Source: Blastococcus sp. LR1 (lineage in GTDB: Bacteria; Actinomycetota; Actinomycetes; Mycobacteriales; Geodermatophilaceae). From it: DNA of 64,000 bases. Position numbers and translations under genes: made by a program. Numbering within the stretch: the stretch's first letter is position 1; each line of letters starts with the position of its first letter. This document shows positions 47,796-55,392 of this stretch, in pieces. The notes beneath the pieces were generated by a model. The model had not been told where the DNA came from, ran no database searches, and saw nothing but the letters and a program-made list of their open reading frames with translations. The stretch is from contig NZ_JAIUJY010000002.1 in assembly GCF_020166105.1 (NCBI RefSeq), forward strand, positions 496,001-560,000, written 5' to 3'.

Positions 47796-48527
47796 TCACC
47801 CGAGGACGTCGCCGGCGATGCCGAGGACGAGCGGGACCACGCCGAGGCAGACGAACGCGGGCAGGAAGCACAGCCCGAGCGGCGCCAGGACCCACACGCC
47901 GGCCCGCTGCACCTCCGCCTGGGCCTCCGCCCGGGCCGCCGACCGGGTCTCCTCCGCCAGCGCCCGCAGCGCCGGGACCGCGGCGGCGCCGGACTCCCCC
48001 GCGCGGATCAGCACGCGGGCGAGGGCGGTGAGCTCCCCCGGCTGGCCGGCCCACGCCCGCCGCGGCACCGCACCCATCCGGGAGAGCCCGGCGACGACCT
48101 GCAGGCGCGCAGCCAGGGGCGCGGGCACCGCACCGGCCACCGCGGCCAGGGCGCCGGCCACGGGCAGTCCGGCGGTCAGGCAGGCCGCCAGCAGCTCGCA
48201 CGCCGCGGGGAGCTCCCGGTCGAGGGCCGCACGCTCGGCGGCGTCCTCGTCCGGAGCTGCGGCGCGGAGCAACCGCTCACCTCCCACCGTCACCCCGACC
48301 GCGGCGAGAGCACCCAGCGTGCCGCCGAGCAGCAACGCCGCCGCCAGTCCGGCCGCTCCGGCCAGCAGCCACCGCCGCCGCGGGTCCGCGCTCGCGTCCT
48401 CGGGCCGGGGATCCGCGTCGGACCCGGCAGCCACCAGCGCCCGCACCCGCCGGCCCACCACGGCCGAGCCGGGCACCCACACCGCGACGGCGACCGCCAG
48501 CAGGAGCGCCGGGAGAGCCGCACTCAT
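47796..48527 (-). CDS. tadC: TadC-like type II secretion F-domain membrane protein
   Basis: 243 aa inner-membrane platform protein of the tad system. A first helix (1-20), a second pair (about 53-80), the cytoplasmic T2SSF domain (AALDRELPAACELLAACLTAGLPVAGAL; about 97-200), and a C-terminal hydrophobic stretch VWVLAPLGLCFLPAFVCLGVVPLVLGIAG. It pairs with TadB and overlaps its stop by 4 bases. A 113-base gap separates it from the pilin gene, where I see no clear promoter. Confidence 0.87.
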   Translation of the reverse strand: MSAALPALLLAVAVAVWVPGSAVVGRRVRALVAAGSDADPRPEDASADPRRRWLLAGAAGLAAALLLGGTLGALAAVGVTVGGERLLRAAAPDEDAAERAALDRELPAACELLAACLTAGLPVAGALAAVAGAVPAPLAARLQVVAGLSRMGAVPRRAWAGQPGELTALARVLIRAGESGAAAVPALRALAEETRSAARAEAQAEVQRAGVWVLAPLGLCFLPAFVCLGVVPLVLGIAGDVLG

Positions 48528-49318
48528 CGGGCGAGCCCGCGGACGAGGCGGCCGGTCCAGGCGATGCCGGCTCCCTCGAGCAGCACGCCGACCACCAGCA
48601 GGACTTGTCCGGTGCCGGTCCGGGTGAGCACCTGCCAGGGATCGGCTCCCACACCGCTGCCCATCGCGAGCCCGAGCAGCGGGAGCCCCGCCAGCAGACG
48701 CGCGCTGGCCCGTGGTCCGGCGGTGGCGACCAGGAGCTCACGCCGGCGCCGCTGCCGGGCCCGGAGGTCGTCCTCGACCGCCGAGACGACGGCGGCCAGC
48801 GAGCAGCCGGTGCGCGCACTCAAGGCCACCGCTGCCGAGAGCCGGTCGAGGGCGGAAGCTCTCCCGTCGGCGGAGGCAGCCATCCCGGGCACGGAGGCCA
48901 CCGGTGCCCGGACGGCACGCACCAGCGCTGCTGCGGTGTCCTCGTCCGGGCAGTCGGCGACGGCGCCGCGCACCGCCTCCTCGAGCGTCCGGCCGGCGCG
49001 GAGCTCCGCGGCGAACGCGGCGAGCACCTCGATGAGCGTCGACAACCGGGCTTGATCGGCCGCGAGCTCCCGCCGCGCGTGCCACCCGCGTACGGCGAGA
49101 GCGGCGCAGCCGGCCGCGAGCACCGCCACCAGCCCGGTGCTGACCAGCACGGCCGCACTCCCGGCCAGCACCGCCGCGGCGGCCGGGAGAGGCACCGGGC
49201 GCACCTCGCGGGACCCGGCGGCCACGGACGGCACCCGGTGCAGCCGGTCCCGGACGACGGCACGACCGTCCGGCCAGAGCAGCACCGCTCCCGCGACAGC
49301 GAGCAGCGCCGGCGTCAC
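48524..49318 (-). CDS. tadB: TadB-like type II secretion F-domain membrane protein
   Basis: 264 aa. N-terminal helices (about 1-15 and 45-75), T2SSF domain with LIEVLAAFAAELRAGRTLEEAVRGAV and LSARTGCSLAAVVSAVEDDLRARQRRRRELL, and C-terminal helices (about 205-260). The GTG overlaps the tadA stop by 4 bases and its end overlaps tadC, so ssd-tadA-tadB-tadC is one tightly coupled unit. Longer in-frame readings lie on tadA and are rejected. Confidence 0.88.
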   Translation of the reverse strand: MTPALLAVAGAVLLWPDGRAVVRDRLHRVPSVAAGSREVRPVPLPAAAAVLAGSAAVLVSTGLVAVLAAGCAALAVRGWHARRELAADQARLSTLIEVLAAFAAELRAGRTLEEAVRGAVADCPDEDTAAALVRAVRAPVASVPGMAASADGRASALDRLSAAVALSARTGCSLAAVVSAVEDDLRARQRRRRELLVATAGPRASARLLAGLPLLGLAMGSGVGADPWQVLTRTGTGQVLLVVGVLLEGAGIAWTGRLVRGLAR

Positions 49319-50454
49319 GGCACCGCCAGCAGCGCCCGGAGCGCTTCGGCCGCCGGGCACGGCCCGCCGTCGGCCCGCCAGCCCGGCTCCACGACCACGA
49401 GGTCGTCCCGGCGGCGCAGCACCCCGATCTCCGCCACCTGCCGGCCGGTCGGCACCCGGCGCAGGTGCACCACGACGTCCAGCGCCGCCGCGGCCTGGCT
49501 GTGCACCGCCGCGCGGCCCAGCCCCGCGGCCACCCCGAGCGCCTCCAGCCGGGCCGGCACCTCGGCCGAGCGGTTGGCATGCAGCGTTCCGCATCCGCCG
49601 TCGTGACCGGTGTTGAGCGCGGCGAGGAGGTCGACCACCTCCGCGCCGCGCACCTCGCCCACCACCAGCCGGTCCGGGCGCATCCGCAGGGCCTGCCGCA
49701 CCAGGTCGCGCAGCCCGACCGCGCCGGCTCCCTCCACGTTGGGCGGCCGGGTCAGCAGCCGGACCACGTGCGGGTGCCGGGGTGTCAGCTCCGCGGCGTC
49801 CTCGCAGAGCAGCAGCCGCTCGCTCGGCGCCACCTCGCCGAGCAGCGCGGACAGCAGCGTGGTCTTGCCCGAGCCGGTACCGCCGGTGACCAAGAAGGCG
49901 AGCCGGCGGTCGACGACGGCCCGCAGCAGCGCCCCGCTCTCCCCCGGCAGCGTGCCGCGGTCGCCCAGCTCGGCCAGCGACCGCGAGCAGCGCCGGAGCA
50001 CGCGCAACGAGAGGCACGTCCCGCCGCCGGAGACCGGGGGCAGCACCGCGTGCAGCCGGGTGCCGTCGGGCAGGCCGACGTCGACCCACGGCGCGGCGTC
50101 GTCGAGCCGGCGGCCCGCCGAGCCCGCCAGGCGCACCGCCAGCCGGCGAACCGCCTCGTCGTCGGGGAAGCCGACGTCGGGCACCGGTTCCAGCCCGGCG
50201 CCACGGTCGAGCCACACCTCGTCCGGTCCGTTGACCAGCACGTCGGTCACCCCGGGCAGCCGGAGCAGCGCCTCGAGCGGCCCGGCGCCGGCCAGCTCGT
50301 CGACGGCGTCGCGCACGGCCAGCAGGACGTCGGCGTCACCCAGCAGGCCGCCGGCCTCCTCGCGCACCAGCGCCGCGACGCCCGCCCGGGACGGGGCCGC
50401 GTCCTCGACCGCCAGGCGGGCCCGCACCCGGTCGAGCAGCGTCGGCGCGCTCAT
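49315..50454 (-). CDS. tadA: TadA/CpaF-family secretion ATPase
   Basis: 379 aa motor ATPase of the tad system. N-terminal domain with GPLEALLRLPGVTDVLVNGPDEVWLDRG, Walker A GGTGSGKTT (191-199), Asp box and Walker B region (ERLLLCEDAAELTP, MRPDRLVVGEVRGAE), and the His box GHDGGCGTLHAN. All catalytic elements are present. The ATG overlaps the ssd stop (ATGA). Confidence 0.93.
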   Translation of the reverse strand: MSAPTLLDRVRARLAVEDAAPSRAGVAALVREEAGGLLGDADVLLAVRDAVDELAGAGPLEALLRLPGVTDVLVNGPDEVWLDRGAGLEPVPDVGFPDDEAVRRLAVRLAGSAGRRLDDAAPWVDVGLPDGTRLHAVLPPVSGGGTCLSLRVLRRCSRSLAELGDRGTLPGESGALLRAVVDRRLAFLVTGGTGSGKTTLLSALLGEVAPSERLLLCEDAAELTPRHPHVVRLLTRPPNVEGAGAVGLRDLVRQALRMRPDRLVVGEVRGAEVVDLLAALNTGHDGGCGTLHANRSAEVPARLEALGVAAGLGRAAVHSQAAAALDVVVHLRRVPTGRQVAEIGVLRRRDDLVVVEPGWRADGGPCPAAEALRALLAVP

Positions 50455-51518
50455 CCGGCGACCTCGTCGAGCAGTCGGCGCGCGAGGGCTCCCAGGACCG
50501 AGCGCGGTCCGCCGCCCGGCGGCTCGCCCCGTTCGCCCCGGACCATCACGCCCCGGGAGTGCGGGATCTCCCCCGCGACCGGACAGCCGACCACCTCCGC
50601 GACGTCGTCGATCCCGAGCCCACCGGGGTGCGTCCGGACGACCAGCCGGGCGCCCGCCCACGGCGTGCCCTCGGCAGTCATGAGGAGCCTGGCCGCCGAC
50701 GCGGCACGCAGCCGGGCAGGGACGACCAGCAGGGAGAGATCGGCGTCGGCCAGCACCGCGCGGGCCGCCTCGTCCGGCCCCTCGGGCCCGGGCCTCGGGA
50801 GGTCGACGACCACCGGCCGACCGGTGCCACGGGCGGCGTCCACCACCGCGGCCAGGGCCTCGGCGGGCACCGGCCTCGCCCGCTCGCGGTCTGCCGTGAG
50901 CAGGTGCACGCCCGCCACCTCCGGCAGCCCGGCGAGCAGCGCCTCTCCGGCCACCCGTCCGCGAAGACCGACCAGGTCCGGCCAGCGCAGCCCCTCGGCT
51001 CTCTCCGCGCCGAGCAGCAGGTCCAGTCCGCCGCCCCACACGTCGGCGTCGACCAGCAGCGCGCCGTCGGGAGCCGCCAGCGCCACCGCACCGGCCAGCG
51101 TGCTGGCACCGGCTCCGCCACATGCCGCGCCGACGGCGATCAGCGGTCCGCGCGCGACCGGGTCGCGGATCGCGGCCGCCGCACGCGCCAGCAGCCACGA
51201 CTCGTCGGCCGGAAGCACCGCGACCCGCTCGGCCCCCACCTCGACCGCCGCGGCCCACTCCGCCGGCGGCAGCTCGGCCGCGGTGACGACCACGACGCCC
51301 GGGCGCCGGGGCAGCGACCGCAGCGCCCCGGCGCGGAGGCAGTCGGCGCCGACGAGCACCAGCGGCGCGTCCCGGAAGGCCCGCCGCAGCGAGGGACCAC
51401 CGACCGCGTGCTCGGCCTCGGCGCCCGCCGCGGCGAGCACCCGGAGGACGTCGTCGAGCAGCTCCTCGTCACTGCTGACGACGAGCGGACGGGACGGCGG
51501 AACAGGCGGGGAGAGCAC
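50451..51518 (-). CDS. ssd: Ssd/CpaE-like septum-site protein with degenerate P-loop
   Basis: 355 aa, MinD/ParA-like. An N-terminal receiver-like domain (about 10-115) is followed by an ATPase-like domain starting IAVGAACGGAGAST: the deviant Walker A has no signature Lys and has Ala where the second Lys sits. LLVDADVWGGGLDLLLG is the switch region. M. tuberculosis Ssd (Rv3660c), a septation regulator, has the same change. In tad systems CpaE-like proteins localise the pilus. GTG 51518 is preferred (purine-rich stretch upstream); GTG 51542 would add eight residues. First gene of the tad operon. Confidence 0.87.
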   Translation of the reverse strand: MLSPPVPPSRPLVVSSDEELLDDVLRVLAAAGAEAEHAVGGPSLRRAFRDAPLVLVGADCLRAGALRSLPRRPGVVVVTAAELPPAEWAAAVEVGAERVAVLPADESWLLARAAAAIRDPVARGPLIAVGAACGGAGASTLAGAVALAAPDGALLVDADVWGGGLDLLLGAERAEGLRWPDLVGLRGRVAGEALLAGLPEVAGVHLLTADRERARPVPAEALAAVVDAARGTGRPVVVDLPRPGPEGPDEAARAVLADADLSLLVVPARLRAASAARLLMTAEGTPWAGARLVVRTHPGGLGIDDVAEVVGCPVAGEIPHSRGVMVRGERGEPPGGGPRSVLGALARRLLDEVAG

Positions 51519-51631
51519 CCGCCCACCCCACCGCGGGCCCACGGATCAGCACCACGGCACCGACCGGACTGTGGATTCCCCCGTCAGGTGTGGAAAACGG
51601 TCCAGAAAGATCGCCGATCTGCCGATCCAGC

Positions 51632-51637
51632 TACCGT
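51632..51637 (+). promoter_or_regulatory. -10 element for leaderless HAD gene
   Basis: TACCGT followed by 7 bases and GTG 51645. The earlier GTG at 51636 overlaps the hexamer and is therefore unlikely as a start. Confidence 0.55.
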
Positions 51638-51644
51638 GACTGAC

Positions 51645-52478
51645 GTGACGCGCTCCGCGGCGTTCTTCGACCTGGACAAGACGGTCATCGCCAAGTCCAG
51701 TGCGCTCGCCTTCGGGCGGCCCTTCTTCCAGGGCGGGCTGATCAACCGGCGCGCCGTCCTCAAGTCCGCCTACGCCCAGTTCGTCTTCTCCCTCGCGGGC
51801 GCCGACGAGCAGCAGATGGAGCGGCTGCGCGCGCAGCTCACCGCCATGGTCACCGGCTGGGACGCCGCCGTCGTGCACGAGATCGTCCGCGAGACGCTGC
51901 ACGAGATCGTCGACCCGCTGGTCTACGCCGAGGCCGCCGACCTCATCGAGGAGCACCGCGCCGCCGGCCGCGAGATCGTCATCGTCTCCAGCAGTGGCGC
52001 GGAGATGGTCGAGCCGATCGGCGAGATGCTCGGCGTCGACCGCGTCGTCGCCACCAGGCTGGTCGTCGAGGACGGCCGCTACACCGGCGACATCGAGTTC
52101 TACGCCTACGGCGAGAACAAGGCCGAGGCCGTGCGCCGGCTGGCCGCCGAGGGCGGCTACGACCTGGCCGACTGCTATGCCTACAGCGACTCGATCACCG
52201 ATCTGCCGCTGCTGGCCGCGGTCGGCCACCCGACCGCCGTCAACCCCGACCGCGGGCTGCGCAAGGTCGCCCTCGAGCGGGGCTGGCCGATGCTGCGTTT
52301 CGAGCGGCCGGTCAGCATCCGGTCCCGCTTCTCCACGCCGTCGACGCCTGTCGTCACGGGTGCGGCCATGGGCGTCGGCGCCGCCGTCGTCGGCCTGGCC
52401 TGGTACGCCCGGCACCGCGCGCTGCGCGCCGCCGGCCCGGCGCCGGTGCCCAGCCGCCGTCGCCGGTTCGGCGCCTGA
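51645..52478 (+). CDS. HAD-IB family (SerB-like) hydrolase
   Basis: 277 aa. Catalytic FFDLDKT (Asp9 nucleophile, Asp11), motif II IVIVSSSGAEMVEPI, ENKAEAVRRLA with the Lys, and motif III YAYSDSITDLPLLAAVG. The tail has one hydrophobic segment (VVTGAAMGVGAAVVGLAWYA) and a basic C-terminus, so the protein may attach to the membrane. The substrate could be a phosphoserine- or phospholipid-like phosphoester; unknown. It is divergent from the tad operon, as Rv3661 is in M. tuberculosis. Leaderless start at GTG 51645. Confidence 0.88.
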   Translation: MTRSAAFFDLDKTVIAKSSALAFGRPFFQGGLINRRAVLKSAYAQFVFSLAGADEQQMERLRAQLTAMVTGWDAAVVHEIVRETLHEIVDPLVYAEAADLIEEHRAAGREIVIVSSSGAEMVEPIGEMLGVDRVVATRLVVEDGRYTGDIEFYAYGENKAEAVRRLAAEGGYDLADCYAYSDSITDLPLLAAVGHPTAVNPDRGLRKVALERGWPMLRFERPVSIRSRFSTPSTPVVTGAAMGVGAAVVGLAWYARHRALRAAGPAPVPSRRRRFGA

Positions 52479-52492
52479 CCCCCGCTCAGCAC

Positions 52493-52759
52493 GTGCTCGC
52501 CCTCACCGGCGCCTGGCTGGCCGTGCTCGCCGTCTGCGCCCTCGCGGCGTGGTTCGGGCACGACGCCCGCGTCGGGAGCCGCCGGCGTCCGGCCGTCCAG
52601 CGGGTCGGCCTCTTCCTCTCCCGCGGCGGGCCGTGGCTCACCGGCCTCTCCGCCGCCGCCGTCGGCGCCCTCACCGGAGCCTGGCTGCCCGCCGCGGCCC
52701 TGGGTGCGGTCGCGGTGACCGTCGTCGCCCTCGTCGGCCTCGGGCTCGCGCCGCACTGA
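52493..52759 (+). CDS. small membrane protein
   Basis: 88 aa, not recognised. GTG start 14 bases after the HAD stop. Predicted helices at about 3-20 and two close ones at about 48-85, with a basic loop (GSRRRPAVQRVGLFL) between. Codon usage and spacing fit co-transcription with the HAD gene. It could be conserved only in the family. Confidence 0.6.
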   Translation: MLALTGAWLAVLAVCALAAWFGHDARVGSRRRPAVQRVGLFLSRGGPWLTGLSAAAVGALTGAWLPAAALGAVAVTVVALVGLGLAPH

Positions 52760-52766
52760 CCGCGGA

Positions 52767-53558
52767 TCAGCCGCGGAGCTTGCTCTCGCAGATCGCCAGA
52801 CCCTCGAGGGCGCCGTGCTCGACGGCCCGGCAGCAGTGCACCAGCCAGGCGGCCAGGCCCTCGCGCGAGCCCGACGCGTAGCCGGCGAGCGCCTCCTCGT
52901 AGGCCTCCCGGCCGAGATGGGCGAACCCGACCTCCGGCACCGACACCGCCTTCGGGTCCAGGCCCCGGGTGATGACCGTGAGCCGGGCGGCGGCCCGGGC
53001 GACGACGCCGTCGGCCAGCCCGAACGGCGCCAGCGCGGCGATCTCGCCGTGCACGAGGGCGGCCACGATCACCGCGGGAACCGCCGTCGAGGTGCCCGTG
53101 ACGATGGAGAAGAGACCCGCCAGCCGCTGGCCCGCGTGCGGCCCGGGCCGGCCGAGCTCGGCCTGGTCGGCGAGGTCCGCGGCGGCCAGGACGTGCAACC
53201 GGGCGAGCACCTGCCCCGGGGCCTTGGGCCAGGTCTCCATCATCGAGCCGAGTCCGGCCGAGGCGCGGAGCGCGCCCTGCACGACCGGGTCGGTCACCGA
53301 GCCGGCACGCAGCTCGGCCAGGGGGACGTCGACCCCGGCGAGCGCCGCCGAGGCCCGCGCGCCGCGCAGCGCCGACTCGATGCTGATGCCGGCCGACTCG
53401 CGCCGCAGCACCTTGTGGCCCAGCAGCCGGTCGATGCCGTGGCGGGCGTCGTGGGCGGCATCGCGCACACCCGGGAGGTCGAGCAGCGGCGCCAGCGGGT
53501 CGGGCGTGCCCGGGCGGGCAGCAGGACGGGCGGCGCCGGGACGGACGGGGATGCTCAC
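52767..53558 (-). CDS. conserved [15 protein letters not shown] protein, Rv3662c-like
   Basis: 263 aa, soluble, function unknown; some homologues are labelled oxidoreductase without clear basis. Mostly helical: DPVVQGALRASAGLGSMMETWPKAPGQVLARLHVLAAADL, an AALVHGEIAALAPFG segment that resembles a Fic/Fido-type helix, and VHCCRAVEHGALEGLAICESKLRG at the C-terminus. I see no full HPFxxGNG Fic motif. GTG 53558 is fixed by TACCGT exactly 6 bases upstream. Divergent from the histidine phosphatase gene. Confidence 0.82.
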   Translation of the reverse strand: MSIPVRPGAARPAARPGTPDPLAPLLDLPGVRDAAHDARHGIDRLLGHKVLRRESAGISIESALRGARASAALAGVDVPLAELRAGSVTDPVVQGALRASAGLGSMMETWPKAPGQVLARLHVLAAADLADQAELGRPGPHAGQRLAGLFSIVTGTSTAVPAVIVAALVHGEIAALAPFGLADGVVARAAARLTVITRGLDPKAVSVPEVGFAHLGREAYEEALAGYASGSREGLAAWLVHCCRAVEHGALEGLAICESKLRG

Positions 53559-53564
53559 GCGACG

Positions 53565-53570
53565 ACGGTA
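53565..53570 (-). promoter_or_regulatory. -10 element for leaderless Rv3662c-like gene
   Basis: TACCGT (minus strand), six bases before GTG 53558. It faces the TACAGT element of the neighbouring plus-strand gene 36 bases away. Confidence 0.6.
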
Positions 53571-53605
53571 CGAGGCGCGCCCTGCAGCACCGCACTCCCC
53601 TGTCC

Positions 53606-53611
53606 TACAGT
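53606..53611 (+). promoter_or_regulatory. -10 element for histidine phosphatase gene
   Basis: TACAGT in CCTACAGTGCC, 10 bases before ATG 53622, giving a leader of about 4 bases. Confidence 0.5.
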
Positions 53612-53621
53612 GCCTCCTGCC

Positions 53622-54173
53622 ATGGCCTCCCCCATCACGTTGTTGCTGGTCCGTCACGGGCAGAGCGAGTGGAACGCCCAGGGTCTGATGCAGGGCCAGA
53701 CCGCGCACCCACCGCTCACCGCCCTCGGCCACTCGCAGGCGGAGCTGGCCGCCGTCGAGCTCGCCGCGCTCTCCCCCGGCGCCCTGATCTCCAGCGACCT
53801 GCTGCGCGCGGTGCAGACCGCCGAGCACTGCGCCGCGGCCACCGGACTCCCGGTGACCACGGCGGCCGAGCTGCGCGAGCAGGGGTACGGCGTGCTGGAA
53901 GGCCGCCCCTCCCGCGAACTGTGGGACGTCGTCGACTGGACCGACGCCTCCTGGGCGGCCGAGGGCGGCGAGAGCCTGGCCGAGCTGCACGGGCGGGTGG
54001 CCGCGTTCCTGGCTCAGCTGTGCGCCGAGCCTCCGGCCGACGTCGTCGCCCTCGTCACCCACGGCGACACGATCCGCGCCGTCCAGGCGGTCGCCGCGGG
54101 TCTGGGCGCCGACGCCATGCCGGCGGTCACGCCGCCCAACGGCTCGATCACCCGCCTGGAGATCTGCGAGTAG
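53622..54173 (+). CDS. histidine phosphatase family protein (phosphoglycerate mutase-like)
   Basis: 183 aa, branch 1 of the histidine phosphatase superfamily. The phosphorylated His is in LLLVRHGQSEWNAQG (His12), conserved Arg in SSDLLRAVQTAE, acid residue in ELREQGYGVLEGR, and the second His in VTHGDTIRAV. The length favours a phosphatase (GpmB/CobC-like) over the glycolytic mutase. Substrate unknown. Confidence 0.9.
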   Translation: MASPITLLLVRHGQSEWNAQGLMQGQTAHPPLTALGHSQAELAAVELAALSPGALISSDLLRAVQTAEHCAAATGLPVTTAAELREQGYGVLEGRPSRELWDVVDWTDASWAAEGGESLAELHGRVAAFLAQLCAEPPADVVALVTHGDTIRAVQAVAAGLGADAMPAVTPPNGSITRLEICE

Positions 54174-54362
54174 TCAGCGGCGGCGGAGCAGGCCACCCAC
54201 CAGGCGGCCGAGGCCGCCCGCAGCCGGTGCAGGAGCCGACCGGCCCCGGCGCAGGCCGCCCCGCGGCACGGCACTCCCACGCCCCGGGCGTGCGGCCCCG
54301 CCCCTCGCTGCGTTCCTCGCGGTGGTCTCCGCCGTGCCCATCAGTCGTCCGAGGATGCTCAT
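54174..54362 (-). CDS. small arginine-rich hypothetical protein
   Basis: 62 aa, pI very high, beginning MSILGRLMGTAETTARNAARG and ending GGLGRLVGGLLRRR. Its stop directly abuts the histidine phosphatase stop on the other strand. No clear ribosome-binding site. The two amphipathic GGLGRLVGG-like ends are the only notable feature. It may be a real small basic protein or an open frame favoured by high GC. Confidence 0.35.
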   Translation of the reverse strand: MSILGRLMGTAETTARNAARGGAARPGRGSAVPRGGLRRGRSAPAPAAGGLGRLVGGLLRRR

Positions 54363-54471
54363 GGAACAGGGGTGCCCCGGATCCGCGGCATGACCCGGGC
54401 GGGCGGCGGCCGCGCGGCGTGCCGTCACCGCGCGGTCAGCCTCGCTGCCACCCAGCCAGATCGGCGACGGG

Positions 54472-54960
54472 TCAGGAGACCTCGACCAGGTCGATGATGA
54501 AGGTGAGGGTGGAGTCCGCGGGGATCGACCCGTTGGCCTGAGAACCGTAGCCGAGGTCGCTGGGCATGGTGACCATGCGCCGACCGCCCTCCTTCATGCC
54601 GGTGATGCCCCGGTCGAAGCCCTCGATGACGCCGCCGGCGCCGAGCTGCACCTCGAAGGTGTTGTTCTCCCCGCCCTTCCACGACGAGTCGAACTCCTCG
54701 CCGGTCTCGGGGAAGCCGCCGACGTACTTGACCTCCACGACGTCGCCGGCCTCGGCCTCGGCCCCGTCGCCCACGACGACGTCCTCGATCACCAGCTCGG
54801 TGGGCGCCTCCTCCTCCGACGCGGGGATCTTCGGCGCGGTCCCGAGGTCGGTGCTGACCTCCGACGAGCTGCTCGCGGAGTCGGAGTCGTCGCCACAGGC
54901 GGCGAGCGGGAGGAGCAGGGAGAGCGCGAGGAGCGCCCCGGGCACGGTGCGGCGGGTCAT
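54472..54960 (-). CDS. FKBP-type peptidyl-prolyl isomerase lipoprotein
   Basis: 162 aa. A signal peptide with lipobox LAAC (Cys22) is followed by a Ser/Asp-rich linker and a single FKBP domain (about 58-162): GDVVEVKYVGGFPETGEEFDSSW, the binding-pocket GVIEGFDRGITGMKEGGRRMVTMP, LGYGSQ, and STLTFIIDLVEVS. The exported chaperone probably helps fold cell-envelope proteins. ATG start. Confidence 0.93.
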   Translation of the reverse strand: MTRRTVPGALLALSLLLPLAACGDDSDSASSSSEVSTDLGTAPKIPASEEEAPTELVIEDVVVGDGAEAEAGDVVEVKYVGGFPETGEEFDSSWKGGENNTFEVQLGAGGVIEGFDRGITGMKEGGRRMVTMPSDLGYGSQANGSIPADSTLTFIIDLVEVS

Positions 54961-55022
54961 GCCGCCATCGTCCCAGAGCGCCCCCCTCCCAGAGCGCAAG
55001 GCGGCCGAGCGGCGGCCCACTG

Positions 55023-55352
55023 TCAGGAGGCGCCGAGCGCGTCGGCCATCCGGTGGTGCACCGCGGCCTCGTCGGCGCGGCTCAGCCGCTCCAGGGTGCG
55101 GGCCAGCGCCCGGCGGGCCCAGCCGTTGGCCGGCGCCAGCACGACCAGCTTGCTGAGCGCCTCCTCGGCGCGGCTCAGCTGAGCGGAGCTGTAGTACGCG
55201 CGGGCCAGCAGCTCCAGGGCCGCCTGGTTGCCCGGCTCGGCGTCCACGACGCCCTGCAGGATCCGGGCGGCCTCGGCCGGCTGCCCCATGTTCAGGAAGA
55301 GGTCCGCCCGGAGGAACTCCGAGTGGAGGTCGAGCTCGAACTCCCGCATCAT
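55023..55352 (-). CDS. tetratricopeptide repeat protein
   Basis: 109 aa composed of about three TPR-like helix pairs: LRADLFLNMGQPAEAARILQGVVDAEP, LLARAYYSSAQLSRAEEALSKLVVLAP, and ARRALARTLERLSRADEAAVHHRMA. A protein-interaction module without a catalytic domain. Two tandem ATGs begin it; GGGGCGGG precedes them. It lies 40 bases downstream of glgC on the same strand, so it might share its transcript. Confidence 0.85.
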   Translation of the reverse strand: MMREFELDLHSEFLRADLFLNMGQPAEAARILQGVVDAEPGNQAALELLARAYYSSAQLSRAEEALSKLVVLAPANGWARRALARTLERLSRADEAAVHHRMADALGAS

Positions 55353-55392
55353 GCCCGCCCCAACGCACGCCGGCCCCGGCCGCTTCCCGCCG

